This document shows, piece after piece, positions 9,484 through 17,861 of a stretch of 64,000 nucleotides of DNA (the first letter of the stretch is position 1; each line of letters begins with the position of its first letter). The notes beneath the pieces were generated by a model, which saw only the letters and a program-made list of their open reading frames with translations, made no database searches and was not told where the DNA came from. Source of the DNA: Aphanothece cf. minutissima CCALA 015 (lineage in GTDB: Bacteria > Cyanobacteriota > Cyanobacteriia > PCC-6307 > Cyanobiaceae). The stretch spans positions 62,001-126,000 of the forward strand of contig PVWP01000001.1 of assembly GCA_003003925.1 (NCBI GenBank), in the 5' to 3' direction. Both the position numbers and the translations under genes were made by a program.

Positions 9484-9749
9484 CAGAACCACTCCCGGGT
9501 GGCGTCGATGTACTGGGCCTGGAACTCCTCGGTGGACTTGGTGAGATAGATGACGCCTTCGATCACTCCGATGATCCCCATCACCGAAGCCCCGAAGCCG
9601 CAGGTGAGCACCGTGACCAGCAACATGATCAGCCCGGCCTTGCTGTAGCCCAGGACGAACTTGTGGATGCCCAGCGAGCCCAGGAAGATGGCCAGCAGCC
9701 CTGCCGCCAGCTTCTTGTTGCTGGTCTCGACCTGTTGACTTTCGGTCAT
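9483..9749 (-). CDS. TM2-domain membrane protein
   Basis: 88 residues. TM2 domains consist of two membrane helices joined by a short loop. Here the first is LAAGLLAIFLGSLGIHKFVLG, with the characteristic G-x-H-xF-xLG, and the second is LIMLLVTVLTCGFGASVMGIIGVIEGVIYL. The short cytosolic N-terminus is polar. The function in bacteria is not established. It starts 15 nt after the menE stop on the same strand and is followed, with overlap, by a 63-residue membrane protein gene. Confidence 0.85.
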   Translation of the reverse strand: MTESQQVETSNKKLAAGLLAIFLGSLGIHKFVLGYSKAGLIMLLVTVLTCGFGASVMGIIGVIEGVIYLTKSTEEFQAQYIDATREWF

Positions 9750-9764
9750 CGTTGCAGGGGCGTT

Positions 9765-11018
9765 TCAGAAGGCTTCTAGCGAGTCCAGCCAGCGCTGCCA
9801 ACGTCCCCGTTGCCATTTGCCTGCGGCGGTGGGCGCCAGCGAGGGGCACAGGTGCCAGCCCCTGGGCCGCTCGGCGGGGGGCCAATCGGCCGTGATGGCC
9901 TGCAACCGCCCGAGCAGCTCCGCCCCTTCCTCCTGCCTGAGTGGCCGCACCAGGGCCACCAGCCGTTCCCCCCACTCCGGATCGGGCCGGGCCAGCAGCA
10001 GCAGGGCCTCCACATCGGCCCCGGCGCGGGCCGCCTGCTCCTGCAACCGTTCCTCCAGCCGCTCCGGGAACACCGTCTCGCCGCCGCTGTGCAGGGCCCC
10101 ATCGAGGCGGCCGAGCAGCTCCAGCCCCTCGGGCCCGATCCGGCCGCCGTCGCCGCTGCGCCACCAGCCGTCCGGCTGCAGCGGCAGGGGCTGCAAGCGG
10201 CCCGCCACCAGCCGGCCGGGGCTGAGGCGGGCGCAGCGCACCTCCACGGCCCCGGTGGGCCCATCAAGGCGCAGGGCCACGTCCGCCAGGGGCTCACCGC
10301 AGCCTTGTACGCCGGCCAGAAAGCGCTGCGGCGGCAGGGCACACACCATGGCGGCGGTCTCGGTGGCGCCGTAGCAGGGGGCCAGGGGCAGCCGGGCCCG
10401 GCGGGCGGCGGCCGCCAGCGACGCCGGCAGCCCCGCCCCGCCGACCCAGATCAGGGCGCAGCCGGCCAGCCAGGCCGTGGCGGCGGGGCTGGCCATCAGC
10501 CGGGCCAGCTGGGTGGGCACCAGCGAGAGCAGCACGGGCCGCCCCCGGGGAAGGGGACAGGCCTCGGGCAAGAGTTCCGGACTGCGGAGCAGCGACGGGG
10601 CCAGCCAGCGCAGCTCCCCTCCCCAGCGGCGGGCCCGCACCAGCGGCAGCAGGCCGCTGACGTGGTGCAGGGGCAGAGGGTCGAGGTGGAGGCAGGAGGC
10701 CGGCTCCAGGCCCAGGCCCTCCAGCCAGGCGGCGGTGGCGGCGGCGGAGGCCTGCAGGTGGGCCAGGGGCTGCAGACACCAGTGCCGCCCCCCGCTGCTG
10801 CCGCCGCTGCCCACCACCACGGCGGCCCCGAACCGCTCCAGCTCCGCCAGCGCCCCCGGGGCGCCGCCCAGGGCCGCCGCCAGCTCCCCCTGCTGCCCCT
10901 GGCCCGCCAGGGCCACCAGCCGCTGCCGTTCCCAGGCCTGCTCCAGGCGGGCCGCCACCGCCTCGGCGTCGGCCCGGGCGGCATCGAGCAGCAGGGGCGC
11001 CCAGGGGGGATCGGCCAC
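9765..11018 (-). CDS. menE: 2-succinylbenzoate-CoA ligase
   Basis: 417 residues from a GTG at 11018, the only usable in-frame start after the menC stop. An AMP-forming ligase of the ANL superfamily that activates o-succinylbenzoate to its CoA thioester in phylloquinone synthesis. Seen are a divergent P-loop GSGGSSGGRHW in place of TSGTTGxPK, CYGATETAAMV, the GD of RSGDGGRIG, LGRLDGALHSGGETVFP and the C-terminal lysine motif PTAAGKWQRG. The degenerate P-loop and compact length fit picocyanobacterial MenE. It lies downstream of menC and menA on the same strand. Confidence 0.85.
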   Translation of the reverse strand: MADPPWAPLLLDAARADAEAVAARLEQAWERQRLVALAGQGQQGELAAALGGAPGALAELERFGAAVVVGSGGSSGGRHWCLQPLAHLQASAAATAAWLEGLGLEPASCLHLDPLPLHHVSGLLPLVRARRWGGELRWLAPSLLRSPELLPEACPLPRGRPVLLSLVPTQLARLMASPAATAWLAGCALIWVGGAGLPASLAAAARRARLPLAPCYGATETAAMVCALPPQRFLAGVQGCGEPLADVALRLDGPTGAVEVRCARLSPGRLVAGRLQPLPLQPDGWWRSGDGGRIGPEGLELLGRLDGALHSGGETVFPERLEERLQEQAARAGADVEALLLLARPDPEWGERLVALVRPLRQEEGAELLGRLQAITADWPPAERPRGWHLCPSLAPTAAGKWQRGRWQRWLDSLEAF

Positions 11019-11101
11019 GCGGGGTCTCGGCGGAGCGCCACGCTCAGGCGACGCTTTCGGGCACGGTAGGGCTGGTGATGGGCGCCAGCGCGGGCTCCGG
11101 C

Positions 11102-12112
11102 TCAGGCCGCCGCCGCCCAGACCCGCTCGGGGTCGGGATCGAACAGGGGGCCGGATGGGGACCAGTCGGGCGCCAGACCGGGGGCCACCGGCGTCGGCCC
11201 CCGCCATTGCAGGGCCGCCAGGTGGGCCGTCCAGCGGGCGCCGATGCCGGTCTCGAAGCCGGTGCTCACCATCAGCTGCGGAGCCCCCCGGCCCAGCTGG
11301 GCCAGCAGGGGCCGGGGGTCCCCGTCCTGGGACGGACGCCGCACCTGCCAGCCCGCCCAGCGCCGCCGCAGCTGGGGCCACTGCCGCAGGGATTCATCCA
11401 GGGCCACGGGAAGGCGCAGGGCCAGTGCCTCGTGGCCCTCCTGGTCGTTGGCATGCAGGGGCTGCTCCAGCCACTCCAGCCGCGGCTCCGGCCCCAGCCG
11501 CTCCGCCCAGGCGGCGGCGGTGGCCCGGTCCCAGCCGCCGTTGGCGTCGAGCCGCAGGCGGCCATGGGCCGGCAGGCGCTCCAGCAGCCGCTCCAGCAGG
11601 CCCCGCTCCAGCCCATCGGCCGCCGCCGCCACCTTCCACTTGAACGTGGGCGGCGACAGGGGCGGCAGGGAAGCGGCGCCAGCGAGCCCCCGCTCCAGGG
11701 CGGCGAGCATCGCCTCACCGGCAGGGAGCAGCCAGGCCGAAGGGGGGGCGGCCAGCCAGCCGCCGGCCGCCGCCCCCACCGCTCCGTCGGCCTCGGCCAG
11801 GGCCGCCCCCAGGGCGAAGGCCAGGCTGGGCGACAGGGCGGGCAGGCGGCGCTCCAGATCCTCCCGCTCCACGGCGGAGCCGAGGCCCTCCAGCGCCGCA
11901 GCCACCGCGTCGGCTTCCCCCGGGTCGAGCGGGGCCGCCTCGCCCCAGCCGACACCGCCGCCTTGGCCCTGCAGCCGCAGCAGCCAGCCCCGTTTCGCCG
12001 CCACCGTGCCGTTGGCCGTCTGCAGCGGCCGGGGCAGCCGGAAGGCGAAGGCCCTCACCCGCAGCTCCAGGGGCCCCAGCGGCCCCGCCCCCCCGTCCGC
12101 CCTGGCGTTCAC
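11102..12112 (-). CDS. menC: o-succinylbenzoate synthase
   Basis: 336 residues from a GTG whose bases overlap the menA stop (GTGA). An enolase-superfamily enzyme that dehydrates SHCHC to o-succinylbenzoate. Visible catalytic features are the Lys pair in PTFKWKVA, the metal-ligand series in LRLDANGGW, LEWLEQPL and VALDESL, and the second lysine region PSQDGDPRPLL, where the usual KP is replaced. The C-terminal STGFETGIG motif is present. A second GTG 19 codons in is an alternative start. The order menA-menC-menE indicates a phylloquinone operon. Confidence 0.88.
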   Translation of the reverse strand: MNARADGGAGPLGPLELRVRAFAFRLPRPLQTANGTVAAKRGWLLRLQGQGGGVGWGEAAPLDPGEADAVAAALEGLGSAVEREDLERRLPALSPSLAFALGAALAEADGAVGAAAGGWLAAPPSAWLLPAGEAMLAALERGLAGAASLPPLSPPTFKWKVAAAADGLERGLLERLLERLPAHGRLRLDANGGWDRATAAAWAERLGPEPRLEWLEQPLHANDQEGHEALALRLPVALDESLRQWPQLRRRWAGWQVRRPSQDGDPRPLLAQLGRGAPQLMVSTGFETGIGARWTAHLAALQWRGPTPVAPGLAPDWSPSGPLFDPDPERVWAAAA

Positions 12113-13098
12113 CGGCCCGCCAGAGCCGTCAGCCAGGGGCCCAGGGCCAGGCCGCAGGCGAGCCCCAGGCCGTTGAAAGCCTGGAAGCGCAGGGCCAGGA
12201 ACTTGCTGCCGACGATGCGCTCCGGCCGGTGGTGCTCCTCGCCGAGGAGCCGGATCAGGGCCCGGGCCGGCGGCAGGCCGATGGCCCCCAGCAGGGCCGT
12301 GAGGGGCCACCAGCCCAGCAGCACCGGCGCCCACTGGAGCGCCAGGGCGGCGGCCACGAACCAGGGCACCAGGCCGGCGGCGCGCCGGGTGCCGAGACGC
12401 ACCACCGGCGAACGCTTGCCATGGGCGGCGTCCTCGTCCACCTGGTGGAAGTGGGAACAGAACAGCACCAGGGTGGTGGCCAGGGCCGGTCCGCTGCCCA
12501 GAAGCAGGGCGTCCCCCCAGGGCACCCCGCCCGCCCCCTCCCCGGCCGGGGCCAGGGCCAGCAGGGCGGCGGCGGTGGCGCAGGGGCCGAAGGCCAGCCA
12601 GCAGAGGGGTTCCCCCAGGCCCCGGTAGCCGAGGCGGAACGGGGGTCCCTGGTACAGGTAGCCCAGGCCGCAGCAGGCCAGCACCAGCAGCAGCACCACG
12701 GCGCTGCTGCGCAGCGCCACCAGGGCCATCAGGCCCAGCCCCACCACCAGGCAGCCGTTGGCCAGGGCCAGCACCCGATCCCGACGGCCGGTGAGGTTGA
12801 CCACCGAATGGGGCTTGCCGTGGGTGTCCACACCGGTGTCAGCGTCGAAGACGTCATTGGCGAGGTTCTCCCAGGCCAGCAGCAGCACGGCCGCCAGCAG
12901 GAACAGCAGCAGCTGCCCGGGCCGCAGACCCAGACCCTGGCCCAGCCGCCATCCCGCCGCCAGCAGCACCGGCATCACCGCCACGGCGTACATGGGCCAC
13001 TTCACCGCCGCCCGCCAGAGGCGGCCGCGGGAAGAGGCCTCCGAGGCGGCGCCACCCCCCGCGGCGTAACGGCTTGCGACGACCTGTGGCTCAGACAT
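12109..13098 (-). CDS. menA: 1,4-dihydroxy-2-naphthoate polyprenyl(phytyl)transferase
   Basis: 329 residues. UbiA-superfamily integral membrane prenyltransferase joining DHNA to a phytyl chain in cyanobacteria. The first Asp-rich motif is NDVFDADTGVDTHGKP and the second is the DEDAAHGKRSPVVRLG region; eight or nine hydrophobic segments surround them. The start ATG at 13098 is 74 nt from the divergent menF start, leaving room for back-to-back promoters. The gene is first in the menA-menC-menE run. Confidence 0.9.
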   Translation of the reverse strand: MSEPQVVASRYAAGGGAASEASSRGRLWRAAVKWPMYAVAVMPVLLAAGWRLGQGLGLRPGQLLLFLLAAVLLLAWENLANDVFDADTGVDTHGKPHSVVNLTGRRDRVLALANGCLVVGLGLMALVALRSSAVVLLLVLACCGLGYLYQGPPFRLGYRGLGEPLCWLAFGPCATAAALLALAPAGEGAGGVPWGDALLLGSGPALATTLVLFCSHFHQVDEDAAHGKRSPVVRLGTRRAAGLVPWFVAAALALQWAPVLLGWWPLTALLGAIGLPPARALIRLLGEEHHRPERIVGSKFLALRFQAFNGLGLACGLALGPWLTALAGR

Positions 13099-13172
13099 GG
13101 GGGCCGCGGGCGTTGGGCGGGGAAAGGCCCATACATTTGAGCAGCCTTCCGCCCCGGTCCCGCGGCCCCTTG

Positions 13173-14561
13173 GTGCAGGCCCCTGCCACCTTCCCCGCGC
13201 TGCTCTCGGCAGCCACCGCCGCCAGCCGGCGTCTGGAGGAGGAGGGAGTGCTCAGCCTGGCCCTTCCGATGGCCGCCCTCGACCCGCTCGTGGCCCTCAC
13301 CCACCTGGGCAGCGGCGGGGACTTCCGCTTCCTCTGGGACGGCGCCCCGGGGCTCAGCATCGCCGCCGCCGGCCAGTGCAACAGCCTGGAGCTGAGCGGT
13401 CCGCGGCGCTTCGAGCTGGCCCAGCGCTTCAGCAGCCTCAGCCTCAGCCGCCTGGCCAGCGAACCGGCCCCCTGTCCGGCCCTGGCCCGGCCACGGGTGC
13501 TGCTGGCCTTCGCCTTCTTCGAGAGCCCGCTGCACCCCGGCACCGGGGCGGCGGGGGTGCAGGCGGTCCTGCCCACCTGGCAGCTGAGCCGCCAGGGCCG
13601 CCACTGCTGGCTGCGGCTGCAGCGCAGCCTCGGGGGCGATGTCACGGCCCGCAGCGTGGCCGAGGAGCTCTGGGACACCCGCCAGCGGCTCGAGGCCCTG
13701 GCCGGCCCCAGCCCTTCCATGGCGGGCCGGGACACTCCGGTGGGCATCGCCCATGGCTCCCACTGGCACGCGGGCTACCGCTCCGCCCTCGACCGGGCCC
13801 TGGAGCTGGTGGAGCGGGGGGAGCTGCAGAAACTGGTGCTGGCGGTGCGTCAGCACCTGCTGCTGGATGGTCCCCTCGATCCCCTCAGCCTGCTGTCGCA
13901 CCTGCGCCGCAGCCAGCCCGGCAGCTGCCGCTTCCTCTGGCAGCGCTCGGAGCGGGAAGCGCTGGTGGGGGCCTCGCCGGAACGGCTGCTCACCCTGCGG
14001 CAGGGCCAGCTGCGCAGCGATGCCCTGGCCGGCACCGCGCCGCTGGGGGAGCCGGCCGATCTTCTGCTCCAGTCGCGCAAGGACCGCCACGAGCACGAGC
14101 TGGTGGTGGAGACGATCACCGCGGTGCTGCAGAAGGCGGGCCTCGATCCGCGGCGGCCACGGCGGCCGCGGCTGGCCCGCCACGGCTCCCTGGTCCATCT
14201 GCACACCCCGATCACGGCGTCGCTCCGCGGCCAGGCCCCGCTCACCCTGGCCGAAGCGCTCCATCCCACCCCGGCGGTGGCGGGCCTGCCCCGGCGCGAG
14301 GCGATGGCCTGGCTGCGCAGCCTGGAGCCGTTCGAGCGGGGACACTACGCCGCCCCGATCGGCTGGATCGACACCGAGGGCGACACGGACCTGCGGGTGG
14401 CGATCCGCAGCGGCACCCTGCGGGGACGTCAGCTGGAGCTGACCGCCGGGGCAGGGCTGGTGCGGGGCTCCCACCCCGAGCGGGAGCTGCAGGAGGTGGC
14501 GCTCAAGCTCGGGGTGCTGCAGCAGCAGCTCAACCTGCCGGTGGCGGCTGGCTTCGGCTGA
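13173..14561 (+). CDS. menF: isochorismate synthase (menaquinone/phylloquinone pathway)
   Basis: 462 residues from GTG 13173. A chorismate-utilising enzyme converting chorismate to isochorismate, the entry step of phylloquinone synthesis. Family motifs in order are FLWQRSEREALVGASPERLL, LAGTAPLG, KDRHEHELVVE, the LHPTPAVAGLPRREA stretch, GWIDTEGDTDLRVAIRSG and AGLVRGSHPERELQE near the C-terminus. The N-terminal 150 residues are divergent, as usual. It is divergent from menA and convergent with gshB (12-nt gap). The distinction from salicylate synthase or anthranilate synthase I rests on context and motif form. Confidence 0.9.
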   Translation: MQAPATFPALLSAATAASRRLEEEGVLSLALPMAALDPLVALTHLGSGGDFRFLWDGAPGLSIAAAGQCNSLELSGPRRFELAQRFSSLSLSRLASEPAPCPALARPRVLLAFAFFESPLHPGTGAAGVQAVLPTWQLSRQGRHCWLRLQRSLGGDVTARSVAEELWDTRQRLEALAGPSPSMAGRDTPVGIAHGSHWHAGYRSALDRALELVERGELQKLVLAVRQHLLLDGPLDPLSLLSHLRRSQPGSCRFLWQRSEREALVGASPERLLTLRQGQLRSDALAGTAPLGEPADLLLQSRKDRHEHELVVETITAVLQKAGLDPRRPRRPRLARHGSLVHLHTPITASLRGQAPLTLAEALHPTPAVAGLPRREAMAWLRSLEPFERGHYAAPIGWIDTEGDTDLRVAIRSGTLRGRQLELTAGAGLVRGSHPERELQEVALKLGVLQQQLNLPVAAGFG

Positions 14562-14573
14562 GCCGGACCCCCC

Positions 14574-15563
14574 TCAGCCGGCCAGCAGGCGCTCGATCAC
14601 CTGATCAGCCAGGGGCCGGCGGCCCAGCCGCTCCACTTCCCGCACGCCGGTGGGGCTGGTGACGTTGATCTCGCTGAGGCGGCCGTCGATGACGTCGATG
14701 CCGACGAAGAAGAGCCCTTCGGCCCGCAGCACGGGCGCCAGCTCGGCGCAGATGTGCCGCTCGGCGTCGGTGAGGTCGGCGGCGACCGGGGCACCGCCCA
14801 GGGCCAGGTTGCTGCGGAACTCCCCCGCCTTCGGCAACCGGTTCACGGCGCCGAGGGGCTCCCCGTCCACCAGCAGGATCCGCTTGTCGCCGGCGGTGAC
14901 CGCGGGCAGAAAGGCCTGGACCATGACCGGCAGCGTCTCCTGGAGGGTGACCAGCTCCAGCAGGGACCGCAGCCCGGGAGCCGCCGATGCGGTCCGCACC
15001 ACCCCCTGGCCGGCCCGGCCCGCCAGGGGCTTGAGCACCACCTCCTGGTGGCCGGCGGCGAAGGCGGCCAGCTGCTCCACCCGGGCGCTGACCAGCGATG
15101 GCGCCATCAGATGGCTGAAGCGCAGCGCGCCCAGCTTCTCGTTCCAGGACCTCAGGGCGGCCGGGCGGTTGAGCACCCGCACCCCGAAGGGCTCGGCCAG
15201 CTCCAGCAACTGGGTGGCGTAGAGATAGGCCTCATCGACCGGCGGATCCTTGCGCATCCAGATCCAGCGGAAGTGATCCAGCGGCATGTCACGGGGCCCA
15301 TCGGCCTCGACCCAGGGATCGGGCACGCTCCAACCCTCGGCGGTGGCGGCCATCGGGGCCAGTCGCACCGGCTGGGCCCAGGCCCGGGGCCGGTGGCAGC
15401 CGTCGTCCGCAGCGGCGCTGGAGAGATCGGCCTGGGTGCAGACCCACACCGCCAGACCGGCCCGCTGGGCCGCCTGCATCAGGGCCACGCTGGAATCCTT
15501 GGCCGGCCGCAGGCGCGTGATCGGATCGACCACGAACAGCTGGGCGTCCCGATCGGGGCTCAC
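14574..15563 (-). CDS. gshB: glutathione synthetase
   Basis: 329 residues from a GTG overlapping the stop of the glutaredoxin gene (GTGA at 15560-15563). An ATP-grasp ligase joining gamma-glutamylcysteine and glycine. Seen are [20 protein letters not shown] at the N-terminus, [20 protein letters not shown], the ATP-grasp lysine region [32 protein letters not shown] and the C-terminal metal/ATP site [20 protein letters not shown]. Operon pairing with a glutaredoxin gene is common in cyanobacteria and supports a thiol-redox role. Confidence 0.94.
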   Translation of the reverse strand: MSPDRDAQLFVVDPITRLRPAKDSSVALMQAAQRAGLAVWVCTQADLSSAAADDGCHRPRAWAQPVRLAPMAATAEGWSVPDPWVEADGPRDMPLDHFRWIWMRKDPPVDEAYLYATQLLELAEPFGVRVLNRPAALRSWNEKLGALRFSHLMAPSLVSARVEQLAAFAAGHQEVVLKPLAGRAGQGVVRTASAAPGLRSLLELVTLQETLPVMVQAFLPAVTAGDKRILLVDGEPLGAVNRLPKAGEFRSNLALGGAPVAADLTDAERHICAELAPVLRAEGLFFVGIDVIDGRLSEINVTSPTGVREVERLGRRPLADQVIERLLAG

Positions 15564-15883
15564 GCGACCAGACGCAGGATGGGGCCCAGTTCACCGGCCG
15601 TGTGGAGCTTGGCGAGCTCCACATAGCCGCCGATGGCGATGCCGTCGATGAAGATCTGGGGAACGCTGGTGCGGCCGCCGGAGCGCTTCATCATCACTTC
15701 CTTGTTGATCTCATCGTCGTCGATGATGAATTCGTTGTAAGTGACCCCGAGCCGATCCAGCAGACCCTTGGCCCGGATGCAGTCGGGGGAGAAGCGATAG
15801 GTGTAGATCTCCACCTTGGCCGGCGGCTTCTCCTCCACGGCGTCCTGCCCGGATTGCTCTGGGGGGACTCCTGGGATCTCCAT
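15560..15883 (-). CDS. grxC: glutaredoxin (GrxC type) with altered active site
   Basis: 107 residues. The thioredoxin fold is clear: [20 protein letters not shown], then [15 protein letters not shown] with the cis-Pro loop. The usual CPxC active site reads Ser-Pro-Asp-Cys: the nucleophilic N-terminal cysteine is Ser, and only the resolving position is Cys. I rechecked the codons: TTC TCC CCC GAC TGC on the minus strand. Classical dithiol glutaredoxin activity is therefore doubtful. The 25-residue N-terminal extension is also unusual. It sits directly upstream of, and overlaps, gshB. It may act in GSH binding or regulation, or be a decaying copy with an intact paralogue elsewhere. Confidence 0.85.
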   Translation of the reverse strand: MEIPGVPPEQSGQDAVEEKPPAKVEIYTYRFSPDCIRAKGLLDRLGVTYNEFIIDDDEINKEVMMKRSGGRTSVPQIFIDGIAIGGYVELAKLHTAGELGPILRLVA

Positions 15884-16015
15884 CCGGTCTCACATGGGGC
15901 GTCATCGCGCAGCTTAAGGGGACCGTCCATGCCCCACCAGATCCGCCTGGGCCGATCGGCGAAGGCCCGGCATCCTGTGGCCTGATTCCCCGGCGGCGCA
16001 TGGTCCGTCGGCTTG

Positions 16016-16810
16016 ATGCGCCCCCGTCCCCCTTCGCCCCAGCAGATCCGCAACGCCCTGCAGGTGGGGTTCGCCGGGTTCCTGGCGGCCGGGATCCACG
16101 CGGCGGCCGGACCGGACGTCAACGCGATCGACGGCTTCTACGTGGTCTACGGCGCCGCCCGCAGCCTGCTGCCCACACCGGAGGCGTCACGGGAGGCGGC
16201 CTGGGCGCGGATCGTGGGCACCGTGTTCGGCGGCGCCGTGGTGGTGCTGCTCACCCTGGCCCTGCACAACTGGCTCGCCATCGGCATCGGCTACGTCCTC
16301 ATCCAGCTGCTGGGACGCCGGCTGGGGCTGAGTCCGGCCACGCTGATGAACGCCGTGATCATGACCGTCCTGATCCTGGCGGTGCCGGCCCACGAGCGGA
16401 TGGGGGGCTGGTACGTCGTCGACAGGACCGGCTGGCACCTGCTCGGGCTGCTGCTGGGCATGGCCGTCGAGCGCCTGTTCTGGTACCGCTCGCCGCTGCA
16501 GCGCCTGGAGGACAGTGAGCGGGGTCTGCAGGGCCGGATCGAAGCCCTGCTGGCTGGCACGTCCCCCGACGGGGCGGAGGAGCTGATCGGCGCCTATGGC
16601 GCCCACTGCGCCGTGCGCGCCGCCGTGCTGCGCAGCCCCCAGGCCCTCGGCCTGGCGAGTGAACGGATGCAGGAGCGGCACGAGGCCCTCGAGCAGGCGC
16701 TGCGCCACGCCGTCGCCCTGGTGCGGGTGCCGGCCGTGCTGCGCTCCATCGATGCCGACGCCTGCCGCGAGGCCCTGCTGCGGCTGCGCAGCCTGGCATC
16801 AGCGCCATGA
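16016..16810 (+). CDS. FUSC-like membrane protein, first partner
   Basis: 264 residues. The N-terminal half has about five hydrophobic segments (VGFAGFLAAGIHAAAG, IVGTVFGGAVVVLLTLAL, LAIGIGYVLIQLLG, LMNAVIMTVLILAVPA, LLGLLLGMAVERLFWYRS), then a soluble helical tail with LEDSERGLQGRIEALLAG. This matches the FUSC / aromatic-acid-exporter-like fold. Some family members export aromatic acids in proton-driven complexes, but the role of the cyanobacterial members is not known. Its stop overlaps the ATG of the next, related gene (ATGA at 16807), so the two products probably assemble together. Confidence 0.7.
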   Translation: MRPRPPSPQQIRNALQVGFAGFLAAGIHAAAGPDVNAIDGFYVVYGAARSLLPTPEASREAAWARIVGTVFGGAVVVLLTLALHNWLAIGIGYVLIQLLGRRLGLSPATLMNAVIMTVLILAVPAHERMGGWYVVDRTGWHLLGLLLGMAVERLFWYRSPLQRLEDSERGLQGRIEALLAGTSPDGAEELIGAYGAHCAVRAAVLRSPQALGLASERMQERHEALEQALRHAVALVRVPAVLRSIDADACREALLRLRSLASAP

Positions 16811-17829
16811 CAGCGCCGGGACGGTCGGCCGTGATCGTGCGCAACGGGGCGGTCCTGGCGCTGGTGGTGGCCGCCTGCAACCATCTGGCGCTGCCGGAGG
16901 GCCTGTTCCTGGCCCTGGCGGTGCTCACGATTCTCGAGACCGACCTCGGCGGCGGCGTGCTGGCCGGGCGGGAGCGGATCATCGGCACCCTGCTGGGACT
17001 GCTCGCCGTGGTGATCGGTGCGGGGATCCTGGGCGGCCTGTCCAGCGCCCTCGGCGTCTTCGTGGGACTGACCCTGGTGCGGCTGTTCGGGTTCGCCGCC
17101 GGTCTGACCAGCGGCTTCGTGGTGGGCGGGCATGTGGTGGCGGGAAGCCTGATGAACCACGGCGCTGCCTGGTGGCACTACGGGTTCTGGCGCACGGTGA
17201 TGACGATCCTGGGCGTGATCCTGGGCGTGCTGGTGTCGCGGCAGATCTACAGCCAGCGGGCCTCCAGCGCCTGGCAGGCCTCCTGTGACGGCTGGCTGCT
17301 CGATCTGGCCCGCTTCCTGGAGCGCCTGCCGACCAGTCCCGCGCCGGAGCAGCAGGTCGAGGCCCTGCGGGAACGCCGCAATGGCCTGCGCCGCCGGCTG
17401 CCCCAGCTGGCGGCGGAGCGGACCCTCATCCACGGCCAGCCGGACGAGGCGGTGCTGCGGGCCCAGCAGCAGCTGCAGCACGGCAGCACGGTGATGAGCG
17501 CGGCGCGGGATCTCTGCCTGCTGCTCAAGAAGGAGGCCCCAGCGGAGTGGATGCCGCCCGGGCTGATCCCGCGGCTGCTGGACAGCGGCCGGACCCGGAT
17601 CGGGGCGCTCGTCGAGGGGCGGGAGGCCCCGGACGCGCTGGCGGACCTGGGCCGCTGCCGGGAGCAGCTGGCCGCGGCGCTGCCGGGACCGCCGCCGGCG
17701 CCCCAGGCCACCGATGCGGCGCCACAGGAAGCCCGGACCCAGCTGCTGATCGCCAGCCGGCTGCTGCTGCTTGCGGATGCCCTGATCCGGCTGCCCCAGT
17801 CCCCCCAGCGGCCGGATGGGGGGCGCTGA
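16807..17829 (+). CDS. FUSC-like membrane protein, second partner
   Basis: 340 residues. Membrane segments in the first 140 residues (GAVLALVVAACNHLALP, LFLALAVLTILETDLGG, IIGTLLGLLAVVIGAGILGGL, LGVFVGLTLVRLFGFAAG, MTILGVILGVLVSRQIYSQR) are followed by a 190-residue, mostly alpha-helical cytosolic part. It parallels the preceding protein, and the genes overlap by 4 nt, so this looks like a split two-component FUSC-type transporter. The helical tail contains the only cysteine-bearing stretches (SCDGW and DLCLLL). No substrate can be inferred. Confidence 0.7.
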   Translation: MTAPGRSAVIVRNGAVLALVVAACNHLALPEGLFLALAVLTILETDLGGGVLAGRERIIGTLLGLLAVVIGAGILGGLSSALGVFVGLTLVRLFGFAAGLTSGFVVGGHVVAGSLMNHGAAWWHYGFWRTVMTILGVILGVLVSRQIYSQRASSAWQASCDGWLLDLARFLERLPTSPAPEQQVEALRERRNGLRRRLPQLAAERTLIHGQPDEAVLRAQQQLQHGSTVMSAARDLCLLLKKEAPAEWMPPGLIPRLLDSGRTRIGALVEGREAPDALADLGRCREQLAAALPGPPPAPQATDAAPQEARTQLLIASRLLLLADALIRLPQSPQRPDGGR

Positions 17830-17861
17830 TAGGGTCGGGCCATCGCCGGATTCGCTTCCTC

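Noticed and set aside
9776..12628. Long opposite-strand open frames over menE, menC and menA
   Set aside because: These come from high GC at third positions; their translations are Pro/Arg/Ala-rich with no motifs, while the minus-strand genes carry full enzyme signatures.
15929..15985. 18-codon ORF (MPHQIRLGRSAKARHPVA) between grxC and the FUSC pair
   Set aside because: Too short to separate from chance; no clear ribosome site and no family recognised.
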